Source: Neocallimastix lanati (nom. inval.) (Eukaryota; Neocallimastigomycota; Neocallimastigomycetes; Neocallimastigales; Neocallimastigaceae). Taken from it: a stretch of DNA of 64,000 nt. This document shows positions 26,101 through 35,848 of the stretch, in pieces; the stretch's first letter is position 1, and every line of letters starts with the position of its first letter. The stretch lies in the NCBI GenBank assembly GCA_016946835.1, contig JACVTC010000026.1:1-64000 (forward strand). Direction: 5' to 3'. The position numbers and the translations under genes are program-made. Below the pieces are notes generated by a model. That model was not told the origin of the DNA and did not search any database. It saw only the letters and a list, made by a program, of their open reading frames with translations.

Positions 26101-27173
26101 CCACTAATTCCATTAAGCTGTAAGTTCCCCACAAGAAATTCATATTTCTCTTCGTGATCTAAGAATTTAATTTTTACTGGTTTTGTTACTTGCTTAATAG
26201 TCATACTCTTACTATTAGGCAATTGGATGTTTATGGGAGAAGTAAGTCCTGAAGTCGGGATCCTATTAGCAATTATGAAGTTCTTACACATAAAGCTTTT
26301 GGCTGATCCAGAATCAATAAGAAAGTTTATTTTTTGTTTTCGTTCGTTTAAAAGAATTACAAACGTAGTAACCATAGTAGTTGACTTGTCCGGAGTGTAG
26401 TTTGCAGAGAGGACTTCTTTCTTCTGTTTATTGTTAAATTTTGATTTAAAGAAGTTTTTATTACTTGTCTTATTTAACTCATATTTCTTTCTTCCAAAAG
26501 TTTTACTTTTTCTTCTAGGATCTTCAGAGCTACAACCTCTTAAACTATTTTCGATGTAGCATTTCTTATCAATGTTTATTATTATATTGGTTGCCTCAAA
26601 TAAAGTCTTTGGGTTTTTTACTTTATCAAATTCATCTCTGACTTGATCTATTAGTCCCTTTCCAATAATATCTATAAAGACACTATCTGGCCATCCCAGT
26701 CTTGAAGCAATTTTTCTAAATTCGATGGTATATTCTGCGGCTTTCCCCAACTTTTGTTGTTGTAAGTTTATAAGTTTATTTATAAGAATATATTTTTGTT
26801 TCTTTTCGTTTCCGGAGTCAAAATTTTCAAGTAAGAGATTTTTGAATTCTTCATACTTTAAAGTGCTCAGGGTACCATCCACAAGCAAAGATAACCCCCA
26901 TTTCTTTGCAAGTCCTCCTAACTTATTAATTACATAAGTATTTTTGGTTTCATCTGACAGGAAAGAATTTGGATGGTCGGCAAAGAAATTTTCGCTCTGT
27001 ATAATTGTTTCTAAAACACATCCATTGTTCTTCTTCTCACTTTCCTTTAGTAGCATCCCTCCAGGTGAGAAAAAGGTAGGAACGAACTCTGTTATAGCCT
27101 CAATGAACTTAGAAGCATCCACATTTTTATTTATTTTGCTTATTTCTTCCTTTTGGTTCTCAGTAGTTTCCAT
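23133..27173 (-). CDS. gag-pol: Gag-Pol polyprotein of element E
   Basis: 1346 residues in one frame. Gag (~1-215) contains the helix-rich capsid region (LGGLAKKWG..., EYTIEFRKIASRLGW) and has no CCHC knuckle. Protease: FLIDSGSAKSFM near 284, then GILGRDWL. RT: CVDYRRLNAVT, MPFGLRNAPS and YLDD near 639. RNase H: VETDASNYAIG. Integrase zinc domain (H-H-C-C, LGGHQGIHK...CETCERCK) near 1010-1040, core GVDFIVS, SDHGSQF, NGQIERAN (~1063-1158), then GPFRITEKL and HPIFHISQLEPY. The end matches chromovirus integrases up to the point where a chromodomain would start, but none follows. Looks whole; single-frame expression is known for Tf1-type elements. Confidence 0.95.
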   Translation of the reverse strand: METTENQKEEISKINKNVDASKFIEAITEFVPTFFSPGGMLLKESEKKNNGCVLETIIQSENFFADHPNSFLSDETKNTYVINKLGGLAKKWGLSLLVDGTLSTLKYEEFKNLLLENFDSGNEKKQKYILINKLINLQQQKLGKAAEYTIEFRKIASRLGWPDSVFIDIIGKGLIDQVRDEFDKVKNPKTLFEATNIIINIDKKCYIENSLRGCSSEDPRRKSKTFGRKKYELNKTSNKNFFKSKFNNKQKKEVLSANYTPDKSTTMVTTFVILLNERKQKINFLIDSGSAKSFMCKNFIIANRIPTSGLTSPINIQLPNSKSMTIKQVTKPVKIKFLDHEEKYEFLVGNLQLNGISGILGRDWLSKHNPYIDFKNNKIYFLERFCSNHCPSAKGNKFVFHSSEVAAPMVDDTTDSIIPSSISEDELYENDICGAMPEIKKGVSRTEKIINKYYKYLTLVFKKQEADKLPPHRPYDISIDLIPGSQLYFGPIYSLSQVEMSALKDYIKENIIKGFIRKSRSPAGAPILFVRKPDGTLRLCVDYRRLNAVTIRNSYPLPRINDLIEAFKGSKIFSKLDLRSAYNLVRVKEGHEYLTAFRTPIGHFEYLVMPFGLRNAPSVFQHFIQDVLGELIGDHAQVYLDDIIIYSNNLEDHIVHVKNVLSLLIKNGLYVKKEKCEFHVKETTFLGFTISVNGLTMDQNKVKSIIEWPTPKNVKELQSFLGLCNFYRRFIKNFAEIMEPLRILLKKNSEYIWNDQAENAFKNLKKSFLSNEILIFPDYNKEFIVETDASNYAIGCVLSQISENDQLLHPIAFYSRSLNSNEKNYTIYDKELLAVITAFDVWRHHLEGAKYPIQVITDHKNLLYLKKPQYLNQRQIRWSLFLSKFDFRISYRPGTKSGKPDSLSRRPDYQENNSPIACAIPNDNPICCTAYEKIDKLIDLQKQDKFCKETMSKLKSKSKEIKSSLFSLIRGVLHFQGRIIVPSLLRTKILQSFHDSPLGGHQGIHKTMDKLKRYYWWPNMRKDVENYILSCETCERCKTRRHKPYGKLLPLPVPKKPWEIIGVDFIVSLPSSQDCSCIMVVSDHLTKMIHLVPCSDVPSADLTAKLLLFNVFRYHGFPKTIVSDHGSQFSSEFWTSLCSALHIQPNLATAHHQQSNGQIERANAVVEQYLRCYCSSAQNEWCYYLPLCEFAYNNSLHQSIGVSPFYANFGFNPNSIIDSPPILLKDNASVLTRDWSAHFQSLQAHLVKAKEDFKKYNDLKKQHGPNFNINDKVWLKRYYFTNEPAKKLASQYLGPFRITEKLKRMNYRLELPSNLHLHPIFHISQLEPYVERNQDLKEHSNYGNTS

Positions 27174-27276
27174 ATCTTATAGTTATATATTTTTTTTTTT
27201 TGAAATTAATTATTTATTAATTTATTTATCTAGATTCAAAATTATCTAAAATATATTGTTAGAGCAGTATATTATA

Positions 27277-27316
<40 letters not shown>

Positions 27317-27414
27317 TATTATTATTATAATTATTACTATTTTATCTATTATTATTACTATTATTATTACTATTTCTATTATTATTATTACTATATATTT
27401 TTTTTTTTATAAAT

Positions 27415-27426
27415 AAGAGTTATTAT
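27415..27426 (-). promoter_or_regulatory. Self-primer site of element E
   Basis: Directly next to the 5' LTR, minus strand ATAATAACTCTT. It is a perfect 12-nt complement of AAGAGTTATTAT in the LTR (27677-27688), about 36 bp downstream of the TATA box, where the RNA should begin. No tRNA-type TGG is present at this place. Confidence 0.7.
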
Positions 27427-28355
27427 TGTAAAGAATTAAATTTAAACTTAATTAAATTTAACCCTTTTCTACAATTAATACTAATATTAATCGAGAAATT
27501 AAAAAAAGAAAATACTTAACGAAACTTAAAATAGGGTAGGAGTTTATTATAAGAGATTAGTTCAAATAAAATTTTTATTAAAATATTTTTTATTAAAAAT
27601 AATTTTTATTTAGATTTTTGTTATTTTTAAAAAATTAAAAATTTATTTTGTTTATTATTATAATTATATTCTTATAATAATAACTCTTGATTTTCAAAAT
27701 AAAGAAAATCAAGAATTATTTATAGTAAAGTTCCAAATCTTAATGAATAACTTTTTAGGAAAAGATTTGGGAGAAAAACCTAAAAAGTTTAATGATCAAT
27801 TATTAATAAAATTGATCATATGTTAATTGAATAAAAACCGATATTTTCCAATCGGAAAACTTCAATTAACATTTGTTTTATTTAAACAATGTCAATTATA
27901 CATGACATTGTTTTATTTTAATTAATTTTTTAAATATTAATTAATCTTTTTTCATTTGATTTGTTACATTATGATTTTAATATAATTTTATAATTATTTC
28001 TAAATTATAATTCTATAATTTATATTAGATTTGTTTAAAATTATATTAATGTAACAATTATTTAAATTAAAACTTAACATATAATTATCAGATGAATTTT
28101 AACAAATATAAAAAATATTAATGTTTAATTATTTTAATATTATTAATTAATACAATGATAAAGAATAATAATTTTACAATATTAATTTTAAATTATTAAT
28201 AATAATTTTATATTAAAAATATTTTATAATAAAGTTAATAAATTTTATTAAATAATTATTATTTTATTTAATAAAGATTAATAATTATTTTTTATTTTAA
28301 TAAAGATTAATAATTATTTTTTTATTTTAATAAAAATTAATTATTATTCTTTACA
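27427..28355 (-). repeat. 5' LTR of element E with promoter hairpin
   Basis: 929 bp. In element sense: TATAAAT (27724-27718), a perfect 10-bp inverted repeat CTTGATTTTC/GAAAATCAAG (27713-27686), then AAGAGTTATTAT used for self-priming. The same layout recurs in family P and, with other bases, in family A. Confidence 0.9.
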
Positions 28356-28360
28356 ATTCA

Positions 28361-28988
28361 GTTAGTAAAATTAGAACTTTGGTTCAATGGTTAGTTACAT
28401 TGACCATGACCAATACTTCATGGGTTTGACTCACACCTCAACCCATTTTGCATAAATAATTATTTTATTAATTATTTTATTAATTATTAATAATATTTTC
28501 TTGAATATTCTTTCTGTATAAAATTATAGAAAGTTAAAGATTCTTTCGGTTCGTAATTCAACCGAAATGAATTTAGAAATTCTTATTATATAAATTATTT
28601 TATTCTTTTTTGATAAGATTCATTTTCATCAATTAAAATCTATATTCTAGAAACTTTACATTATTAATTATTACAAACATATTTCTAAATATTTCTTTAA
28701 AATTATTTTTACATGTTAAAACTGTTTTTCCGTTAAAAGTATAAATAGTGCGAACTTCACGAATGAAAATATTTTTCTTCGTGCTTTTATTAATAATAAT
28801 TAACGTATAAGTAATTCGAAATATTACCTTGTTGATTAATATTAATAATTATTTTAAATTTTATAATTAATAAAAAATATTTCTAATAAAACGAATTATT
28901 TATACAGATAGTGTAAACCTATTGAGTTTTCTCCTTTCTGTGTTTCTATATCTCATCCCGCCTTTACAATAGAAGCACCTCCGTTACA
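28361..28988 (+). repeat. Remainder of the 5' LTR of element F
   Basis: Bases 17-644 of the LTR (bases 1-16 are at 13494-13509); near-identical to 33648-34275. It contains the tRNA-like block (28373-28451), a TATAAATAG box near 28740, and a hairpin CACGAA...TTCGTG (28758-28783) leading into GTGCTTTTAT. Confidence 0.93.
28373..28451 (+). promoter_or_regulatory. tRNA-like Pol III promoter in the 5' LTR of F
   Basis: A box TGGTTCAATGG fits the consensus fully. The B box lies 43 nt further on and is one base off consensus in the 3' LTR, with one extra change here. CAT stands at the anticodon position, but the cloverleaf stems do not pair. Position 1 is base 28373, 17 bp from the end of element E. 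Confidence 0.7.
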
Positions 28989-28998
28989 ATAAAAGCAC
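28989..28998 (+). promoter_or_regulatory. Self-primer site of element F
   Basis: ATAAAAGCAC abuts the LTR and complements GTGCTTTTAT inside the LTR (28781-28790 and 34068-34077), directly after the promoter hairpin. No tRNA-type site is seen. Confidence 0.6.
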
Positions 28999-29481
28999 CT
29001 GCTAATCCAAGCCCTCAATACCTTTACGCTATTTCTCAGACATTCTACCGTACTTTTAGGAATTCTACCTTCTCAATATCTTTTGGCAATCGTTGGGTTT
29101 CTACTTTTACTATTCTACTATTAAAGAACAAATACCTACTCTTCCGGTTCTCTCTATCTTAGTCTAATAATCTTTGAATAAATCTTCTTATCTACTATCT
29201 CTTTAATACCGGACTTCTATATCTTTTAATCTCGGATTTTATCTCTTCCCAGACGAATAATTACTGCCTATTGATTCCTATTCAAATTATCACCTTGTCT
29301 GTTTTGAGTTACCCTCACTATTATATAATTCAATCCTTTGTATCTATTATATTACCGGATAATCCTAATCCTATGGTTGTTGAAATTAATTTTTATAACA
29401 AAAAATTCTTGTACTACCCGATCATATAATTCAAATTAAACTTGTACTACCCTATTAAGATAAAACTTACATTACCTTAAC

Positions 29482-29523
<42 letters not shown>

Positions 29524-29775
29524 GATAATATTAAATTAATCTTGTATTACCTTAACCCTTCAAAATTAATTCTAATATTTACCCAACAAAATTAATTAAT
29601 AATTAGATAAATAATATTAAATTAATTTAATAAGAAAAAAATTTTTAATTTTTAGATAAATATTTTAGATTAATTTAGTGAATAAATCAATTAGTTCTAG
29701 ATAAATAAAAAAAAAAAAAAAATTTTTTTTCATTTAATTTATTACAAAAATAATAAATTTTTTAAATTAGCTTAG

Positions 29776-29831
<56 letters not shown>

Positions 29832-30860
29832 ATAATAATAATAATATTAATAATTGTAATAATAATTTTTTATTTTTAATTATTTTAATAAATTACTTGC
29901 TTGAAATAATAGATTTTATTTTTTTATTTATTTATTTAAAAAGCGTTTATACGAGCGAATAGAGCTCATATACAGAGTTAGAAGAATTGTCTTCTTTAGT
30001 GTTGCACTCGACGAATAGATTTGGTTCTAGACTAGGTAAAACTCTATAAGAGAGCACCGTAGCCTATCATAAAGGAAAACGGTTCTAGGTTTGCAACAAC
30101 TCTGGCGAATAAGGAGCTTACGTCACCGAAGGCGTAAGATTAAAACTATATAGTATTTTAAAATTTTATTCCGTGCTTACTCGCGGCACTAGTTATAATA
30201 GTACTGACGGTTTTTTCTATAGTTGTGAGTCAATAGTACTATTCTATTTTATCAATTAATAATTTTATAATTAATATTATAATTTTATAATTAAGAAAAC
30301 AAAGATTAAAATATAAATATAAGGTTTATACGACTTCCAAAGCGACAGAAGTTGGTCTCTGTTTTCGTAACATTTTAGTGTTCAGATACTATTGATATAG
30401 GGGAAAATAATTTGTTTTATTCTTTTCAGCTAACAATAAGTTAGACATAATAAAGAATCTAACAATATTACTTCCTTTTGTCTATAAGACATTAACAATC
30501 GATTTTATCTGCGTTATCACTAAAAGGCTAAAGGAACTTATCGTATAAAACTTTGATAGATTATATATTTAGTTGGTCCAATACTATATAATCTAGTTTA
30601 TATTTCAGTAATTTTTGATAAATAATTATAAAATAGAAATATTCAATTATAAAATATTATTAAGTGTTATTAAAATTTTGTGTTCTTATCCATTAACCTT
30701 GGAAACCTACTAATAAACAACTTTTGAACTTTTGGAATCTCTACTACCTATCTACCTTTTGGATTATTGGAATCTCTACTACCACTTTGGGAACTTCTGG
30801 ATTCTACCGCCTATTCTTTACCTTTGAAAACTTATTCTACTTTACCTTATTTATTTTAAT
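28999..30860 (+). other. Long leader of element F
   Basis: 1.9 kb without an ORF. The first ~480 bp are rich in CTAC/TCT pyrimidine blocks and much less AT-rich than the surroundings. Then come A runs (29486-29518, 29779-29829) and a second less AT-rich block (29940-30560). The A runs look like the tails of one or two short insertions, which I could not name. Confidence 0.6.
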
Positions 30861-33299
30861 ATGGACAACTATTATCAAGAAAATCCTACTTTTAAGGACG
30901 GTTTTGCTGGTGATCGTCGATTCTTTAAAGGATTTCTAGCTAAAATGGAACTTATTTTTATGATTCAACCAGAAAGATTTGCAAACGATGAAGCTAAAGT
31001 AATCTATATCATTTCTCGTTTGTATGGAAACGCCATGAATTGGGCTGCTACTCTCATTGAAAACCAAGATCCTTGTCTCCTTAATTACAATCAATTCATT
31101 GCTAGATTAAAATCAGTATTTGGAAGCTACGATTCTACCTTTATTGCGAACCAGAAATTAAGAACAATCAAACAAAAACGAATTGGTGAAGTCAGAAATT
31201 ATATTTTAGAATTTAATAAATACGCCGATGAATCTTCCTGGAATGAAGAAGCCAAGATGGACGCCTTTCTTGCCGGCCTACATGACCATATTGCTACTAG
31301 AATTTTAGAAATGTTTCCTGGACCTCAAACCCTCCTTGCTATGCAAACAATTGCATCTAGAATCGATAATCGTATTTCTACTCATAGACAATTCTCCAAT
31401 CTTCAAGGTCAAAATTCAAATAATAGTAATAATAATAAAAATAAAAAGAGCAAAAAATCATTCTTTTTCCAAAAGCAATTTAAATCCAAACCTCATGGAC
31501 CTCTATCTCAAGAAGAAAAAGAAAGAAGAAGAAGAAAAAATCTTTGTTTATATTGTGGATCCTCTGAACATTCTCTCGACAATTGTCCATTTAAAAATAA
31601 ATACAAAAATAAACCTTCATCAAGTAGCACTTACGTTTCTAATCCCGAATCAAAACCTATTTCTAGACCTAGAGTTTCTGACTCAAATCTTCCTATTTAC
31701 GAATTTTCTTTAAGTATTGATAATACAAATTCTACTGCTAAAATTCTTCTCGATACTGGTTCTCAAATTAATCTAATAGATATCTACTATGTTAAAGAAA
31801 ATAATATCCCGTATTCAACCAAAACTAATTTCCCTAAGGTATCTGGCATTGGTGGAAAGCAAACTATTCTTGGAAAAACTCTTCCTATTTCCATCACTTA
31901 TAATAACCATAAATGTAAGACTCAATTCTATGTGGTTGACCTTCCTTCTTATTGTGCTATTTTAGGTTTCGAATGGATTTCTACTCACAATCCTGATATT
32001 GACTTCAAAAATAAAGTCTTAAGATTTAATTCCAATTATTGCATTGAAAATTGTTTAATCATCCCTAACTCCTTTACTTCTTATGTTCCTCTAAATACTA
32101 CTAAACAAAATGACAAAAATGAAAATGAAGAAATCAATAATAAAATAAGCAAATCATTACCAAAAAAATTACTTCCATTTATAGACACTTTCAGTGAAAT
32201 ATATACTAATGAATCACCTCCTTATTGTCCTTTTGATAGCGAGATTAAACCCAAACAAAATGAAAAACTTCATTATGACCCAATCTACCCCTTAACTGAA
32301 AAAGAACCTCTAGCTTCGAAGAAATATATTAAAGAAAATGAAGACAAAAAATTTATTAGAAAATCTAAATTTCCAGCTGCTGCTTCTATTTCATTTGTTC
32401 CCAAGAAAGACCTAAATGATCTCTTTCGTATTCATAAACCACCCTCCGACTTTTTTTCTGATAAAGGTTCTCAATTCACTTCAAAATTTTGGTCAGCTAT
32501 TTGTAAATCCTTCAATATCACAACGAAACTTGCTTCTCCCTTCCATCACCAAACCAATGGTTTAACGGAGAGGGTGAACTCCGTTATTGAACAATACTTA
32601 AGATGTTATTCAAACTTTAAAGGTTTTGATTGGTATAATTTTTTATTCCTAGCAGAATTCAGTTATAATAATTCAATTCAAGAATCAATTAAGCACTCAC
32701 CTTTTTATGCAAACTATGGATATAATCCAAGATATTCACCATCAATTCCAAACAGTACAGATGTTCCTAGAGCTGATGAATTTACAAAAGACCTTTCAGA
32801 ATTATTCAAAACACTTAATGGAAATTTACATCAAGCAAGAAAAAAGCAAGAAGAATTCGCAAACAAACATCGTGTTGAAGCTCCAAATTTTAAACCTGGT
32901 GATAAAGTGTGGATTAATAGTTCACTTATAATTCATAATGGAAATAAAAAACTTAAACCCAGAAAACTTGGTCCATATAAAATCATTAAGAAAATTTCTC
33001 CCGTTTCATATAAGTTAGACTTACCAAAAGAAATCAGAATCCATCCTGTAATACATGTTTCTGAACTTGAACCATTTTATGAAGATCACTTTGGACGAAA
33101 GAAAGAACCACCACCACCGATAATTATTGACAATGAAGAAGAATACGAAGTTGAAAAAATTCTTGATAAAAGAAAACATTATGGCAAAACCCAATATCTT
33201 ATTAAATGGAAAGGCTATCCTTTATCTGAAGCATCTTGGGAACCCGAAGAAAATTTAAATTGCCCTAAACTCTTAAAAGAATTTAACAAAAATAACTAA
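30861..33299 (+). pseudogene. gag-pol: Gag-Pol frame of element F, reduced, with chromodomain
   Basis: 812 residues. Parts present: Gag capsid region ([17 protein letters not shown]..., ~1-190), zinc knuckle [15 protein letters not shown] (~229-243), aspartic protease [13 protein letters not shown] (~295) with ILGFEWIS, integrase core from [12 protein letters not shown] (~531) through TNGLTERVN, a GPY-type module ([10 protein letters not shown]) and a chromodomain near 757-806 ([21 protein letters not shown]). RT and RNase H are not seen, so this copy is broken. The chromodomain would bind modified histone tails and steer integration to chromatin, as known for chromoviruses. Confidence 0.9.
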
Positions 33300-33631
33300 A
33301 ATTAAAACTTGAAAATGAATCTTTACTTTATTAATATCAAACTTATATTAATTTATTAATATCAATATTACTAAATATTATTTTATATTATTAAATATTA
33401 TTAATATTCATGTATTCTTATTATATATTATATTCATGTAACTTTATTAATATCATGTAATTTTATTCAAAAAAGTTCGTACTATAAAATGGTTAATTAT
33501 TATTTTTATTTTATTTTATTTTAGTTTATTTTAGTTTAATTTAGTTTAGTTTAGTTTAGTTTGCTTAATTTTAGTATAAGTTATGCCTAACTGTTAGATT
33601 CGTCTGGTATCCGAATCCTGGAGGCGGACCA
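33300..33631 (+). other. 3' region of element F with purine tract
   Basis: AT-rich repeats (TATTAAT, then TTTAGTTTAGTT), followed by TCCTGGAGGCGGACCA ending at the LTR, the likely polypurine tract. Confidence 0.5.
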
Positions 33632-34275
33632 TGTAACGAAATCTTCAGTTAGTAAAATTAGAACTTTGGTTCAATGGTTAGTTACATTGACCATGACCAA
33701 TACTTCATGGGTTCGACTCACACCTCAACCCATTTTGCATAAATAATTATTTTATTAATTATTTTATTAATTATTAATAATATTTTCTTGAATATTCTTT
33801 CTGTATAAAATTATAGAAAGTTAAAGATTCTTTCGGTTCGTAATTCAACCGAAATGAATTTAGAAATTCTTATTATATAAATTATTTTATTCTTTTTTGA
33901 TAAGATTCATTTTCATCAATTAAAATCTATATTCTAGAAACTTTACATTATTAATTATTACAAACATATTTCTAAATATTTCTTTAAAATTATTTTTACA
34001 TGTTAAAACTGTTTTTCCGTTAAAAGTATAAATAGTGCGAACTTCACGAATGAAAATATTTTTCTTCGTGCTTTTATTAATAATAATTAACGTATAAGTA
34101 ATTCGAAATATTACCTTGTTGATTAATATTAATAATTATTTTAAATTTTATAATTAATAAAAAATATTTCTAATAAAACGAATTATTTATACAGATAGTG
34201 TAAACCTATTGAGTTTTCTCCTTTCTGTGTTTCTATATCTCATCCCGCCTTTACAATAGAAGCACCTCCGTTACA
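33632..34275 (+). repeat. 3' LTR of element F (type copy of family A)
   Basis: 644 bp, TGTAACG...CGTTACA. It contains the tRNA-like block 33660-33738, TATAAATAG at 34027-34035, hairpin 34045-34070 and the self-primer donor 34068-34077. Followed by TATAG target duplication. Confidence 0.95.
33660..33738 (+). promoter_or_regulatory. tRNA-like Pol III promoter in the 3' LTR of F
   Basis: A box at tRNA position 8 and B box GGTTCGACTCA 43 nt later. Position 1 lies at LTR base 29. No element has landed upstream of this copy. Confidence 0.7.
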
Positions 34276-34280
34276 TATAG

Positions 34281-34544
34281 TTTATAAATTTATTATTTAA
34301 TAAAATTCATTAGGATAGTTTTAAATTAAAATATATGTAATTTAAATAAAATATTATATTATCAATGTATTTAGGAAAAGTATAAATAGAAGATACTTTT
34401 CACATTTTTTCTCGATGTAATTGTTATTTTTAACAAATAACTATTAAATATTAATAAAATATATTTTAATAAAAAATTTTTTAATAAAATAAAACTTATT
34501 GTATTTTGTTATTGTAATCTATTTTAGTGTTTTCTTTTACAATT
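34281..34544 (+). repeat. Probable continuation of repeat Q1 (LTR-like tail)
   Basis: Follows F after its target duplication. It has GTATAAATAG at ~34386 and a T/A-rich tail ending near CTATTTTAGTGTTTTC, similar to the ends of the inverted arms at 57606-59470. No gene. Confidence 0.4.
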
Positions 34545-34620
34545 AGATGAATAATTTTTATAATTATTTAAACTTTTTTTATTTTTCCAGTGAGATTCTT
34601 GTAATATATTTTCATAATTG

Positions 34621-34917
34621 TTATTCCTTTGGTTTTTCCCTCCAATATCTTTTTTTTATGAGAACAACACATTCATCTAAAGTAAGAGTTCTATTTACCT
34701 CTCTTACTTTTTCCATAATTACCTTTACGATGTCATCTTCAGCAGCCATAATTATGTAACTAAATTTATCTTCATCGGTAGTAATACCTTCCTTCTTAAA
34801 CCAATCATTAATTTTAAACTTCCAAATTTCAGCGTTTCTATTAGATCCAGTAATTATTGGAAGGGACCCAGTGTCTACCCGATGGTCAGTAAAATTGTTA
34901 TTTCTCATTGTTAACAA
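34621..34917 (-). pseudogene. Gag fragment of Ty3-like element G
   Basis: 98 residues, MLTMRNNNFTDHRVDTGSLPIITG..., with a capsid-like helical stretch (EIWKFKINDWFKKEG, DKFSYIIMAAEDDIVKVIM). It matches no other Gag in the window closely. Upstream on the minus strand are a ~380-bp leader with a T run and then a tRNA-type primer site at 35300-35316. Only the start of the element is present. Confidence 0.6.
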
Positions 34918-35299
34918 TTAATTAATAATAATAATAATAATAATGTTTCTTTATTAAAATTATATATTTTAAAAATTTATAAATAATTCTTTTTTTTTTT
35001 TTTTTTTTTTTTTTAATGAATTATGATTAAATCTCCAAATATTAATATATTTTAAAACAATTTATTTTATCTATAATAAAATGAATGAAATAACTTATAT
35101 TGTATAACTCTCTCTTCACCTAAGATAAAATAACTATAAACAACCAAAAAAAAAATTATATCCTAAATTATTTCTTAAATAATATATTAATCCTAAATAA
35201 AATATTAATCCTAAATGAAAAGAAAGTGTAACGAATTTATAAATAATTAATAAAATCACAAAACACCACTACTTATAAATTACTTTTTACACAGAACAT

Positions 35300-35577
35300 C
35301 CCCGATATCCCCACCAATTTTTGATATACGGGACTTTTATGTGCAATAATTTATAAGCAGTGGGTTTTAAATAATTGTAGTTTAGTAAATTTTATTAATA
35401 ATATTATAATATTCGTACAATTAAAATAATAATTCTAATTCCTAAAAATTTACAAGAGAGTTCTCTATTTCTAATATAAATAATTTAATTTATAAGAAAT
35501 AGGTAATATATTAATTATATATTCTAATATATAGAACTATATAAATTTTATATGAAATAAAGTATTATAATTATTAT
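35300..35577 (-). mobile_element. Primer site and partial LTR of element G
   Basis: Minus strand TGGTGGGGATATCGGGG (35300-35316) lies 5 bp inside an LTR end TATATCA (35322 onward). The LTR then runs into element H, which interrupts it. The implied tRNA is not identified. Confidence 0.55.
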
Positions 35578-35848
35578 TGTTAAATATTAGCAATGTTATA
35601 TGAACATTATGCATAACATATCTAATATGCCACACAAGCCTCATTAATTATAACCTTATTTTGTATATAGTTATTTTATAGTTTAATTAAAAATTAAATT
35701 ATTTTTTTTTCTTGTTGATTTTATAATAATAAAAGATACATGTATTTTTCTAAATAAATAAATAAATAAATAAAAATATATAATAAATATATATTAAAAC
35801 ACTTGGTGTAATACTTGTTCGTGTTCTCTGAATCCACAACCTTGAACA

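Larger units (their letters stand above)
22195..28355 (-). mobile_element. Ty3/gypsy element E, single gag-pol frame, looks whole
   Basis: 6.2 kb with two 929-bp LTRs (TGTAAAG...CTTTACA) at 22195-23123 and 27427-28355 that differ at about one visible base. One uninterrupted gag-pol frame fills most of the interior. The flanks CTTCA and ATTCA make an imperfect 5-bp target duplication. A self-primer site replaces a tRNA site. Single frame, lack of a zinc knuckle and self-priming together resemble the Tf1/sushi group, although no chromodomain is seen. Very young and without visible breaks. It lies 17 bp upstream of the tRNA-like start in the LTR of F. Confidence 0.94.
13494..34275 (+). mobile_element. 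Ty3 chromodomain element F (family A), hosting D and E
   Basis: The 644-bp 5' LTR is 13494-13509 plus 28361-28988; the 3' LTR is 33632-34275. Target duplication TATAG at 13489-13493 and 34276-34280. After removal of D and E the element is about 6.1 kb: LTR, 1.9-kb leader, one gag-pol frame (30861-33299), short 3' region, LTR. The two LTRs differ at about one visible base, so it is young. The coding region is reduced: gag, protease, the back half of integrase and a chromodomain are present, but reverse transcriptase and RNase H are not seen. F therefore looks broken, with at least one major break. Confidence 0.9.

Noticed and set aside
22195-28355. Chromodomain in element E
   Set aside because: The frame ends at HISQLEPYVERNQDLKEHSNYGNTS-type sequence without any chromodomain signature, unlike F.
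34276-34300. tRNA-like block next to the insertion site of F
   Set aside because: No A/B box pair within 100 bp on either side of TATAG; F does not follow the tRNA-offset pattern.
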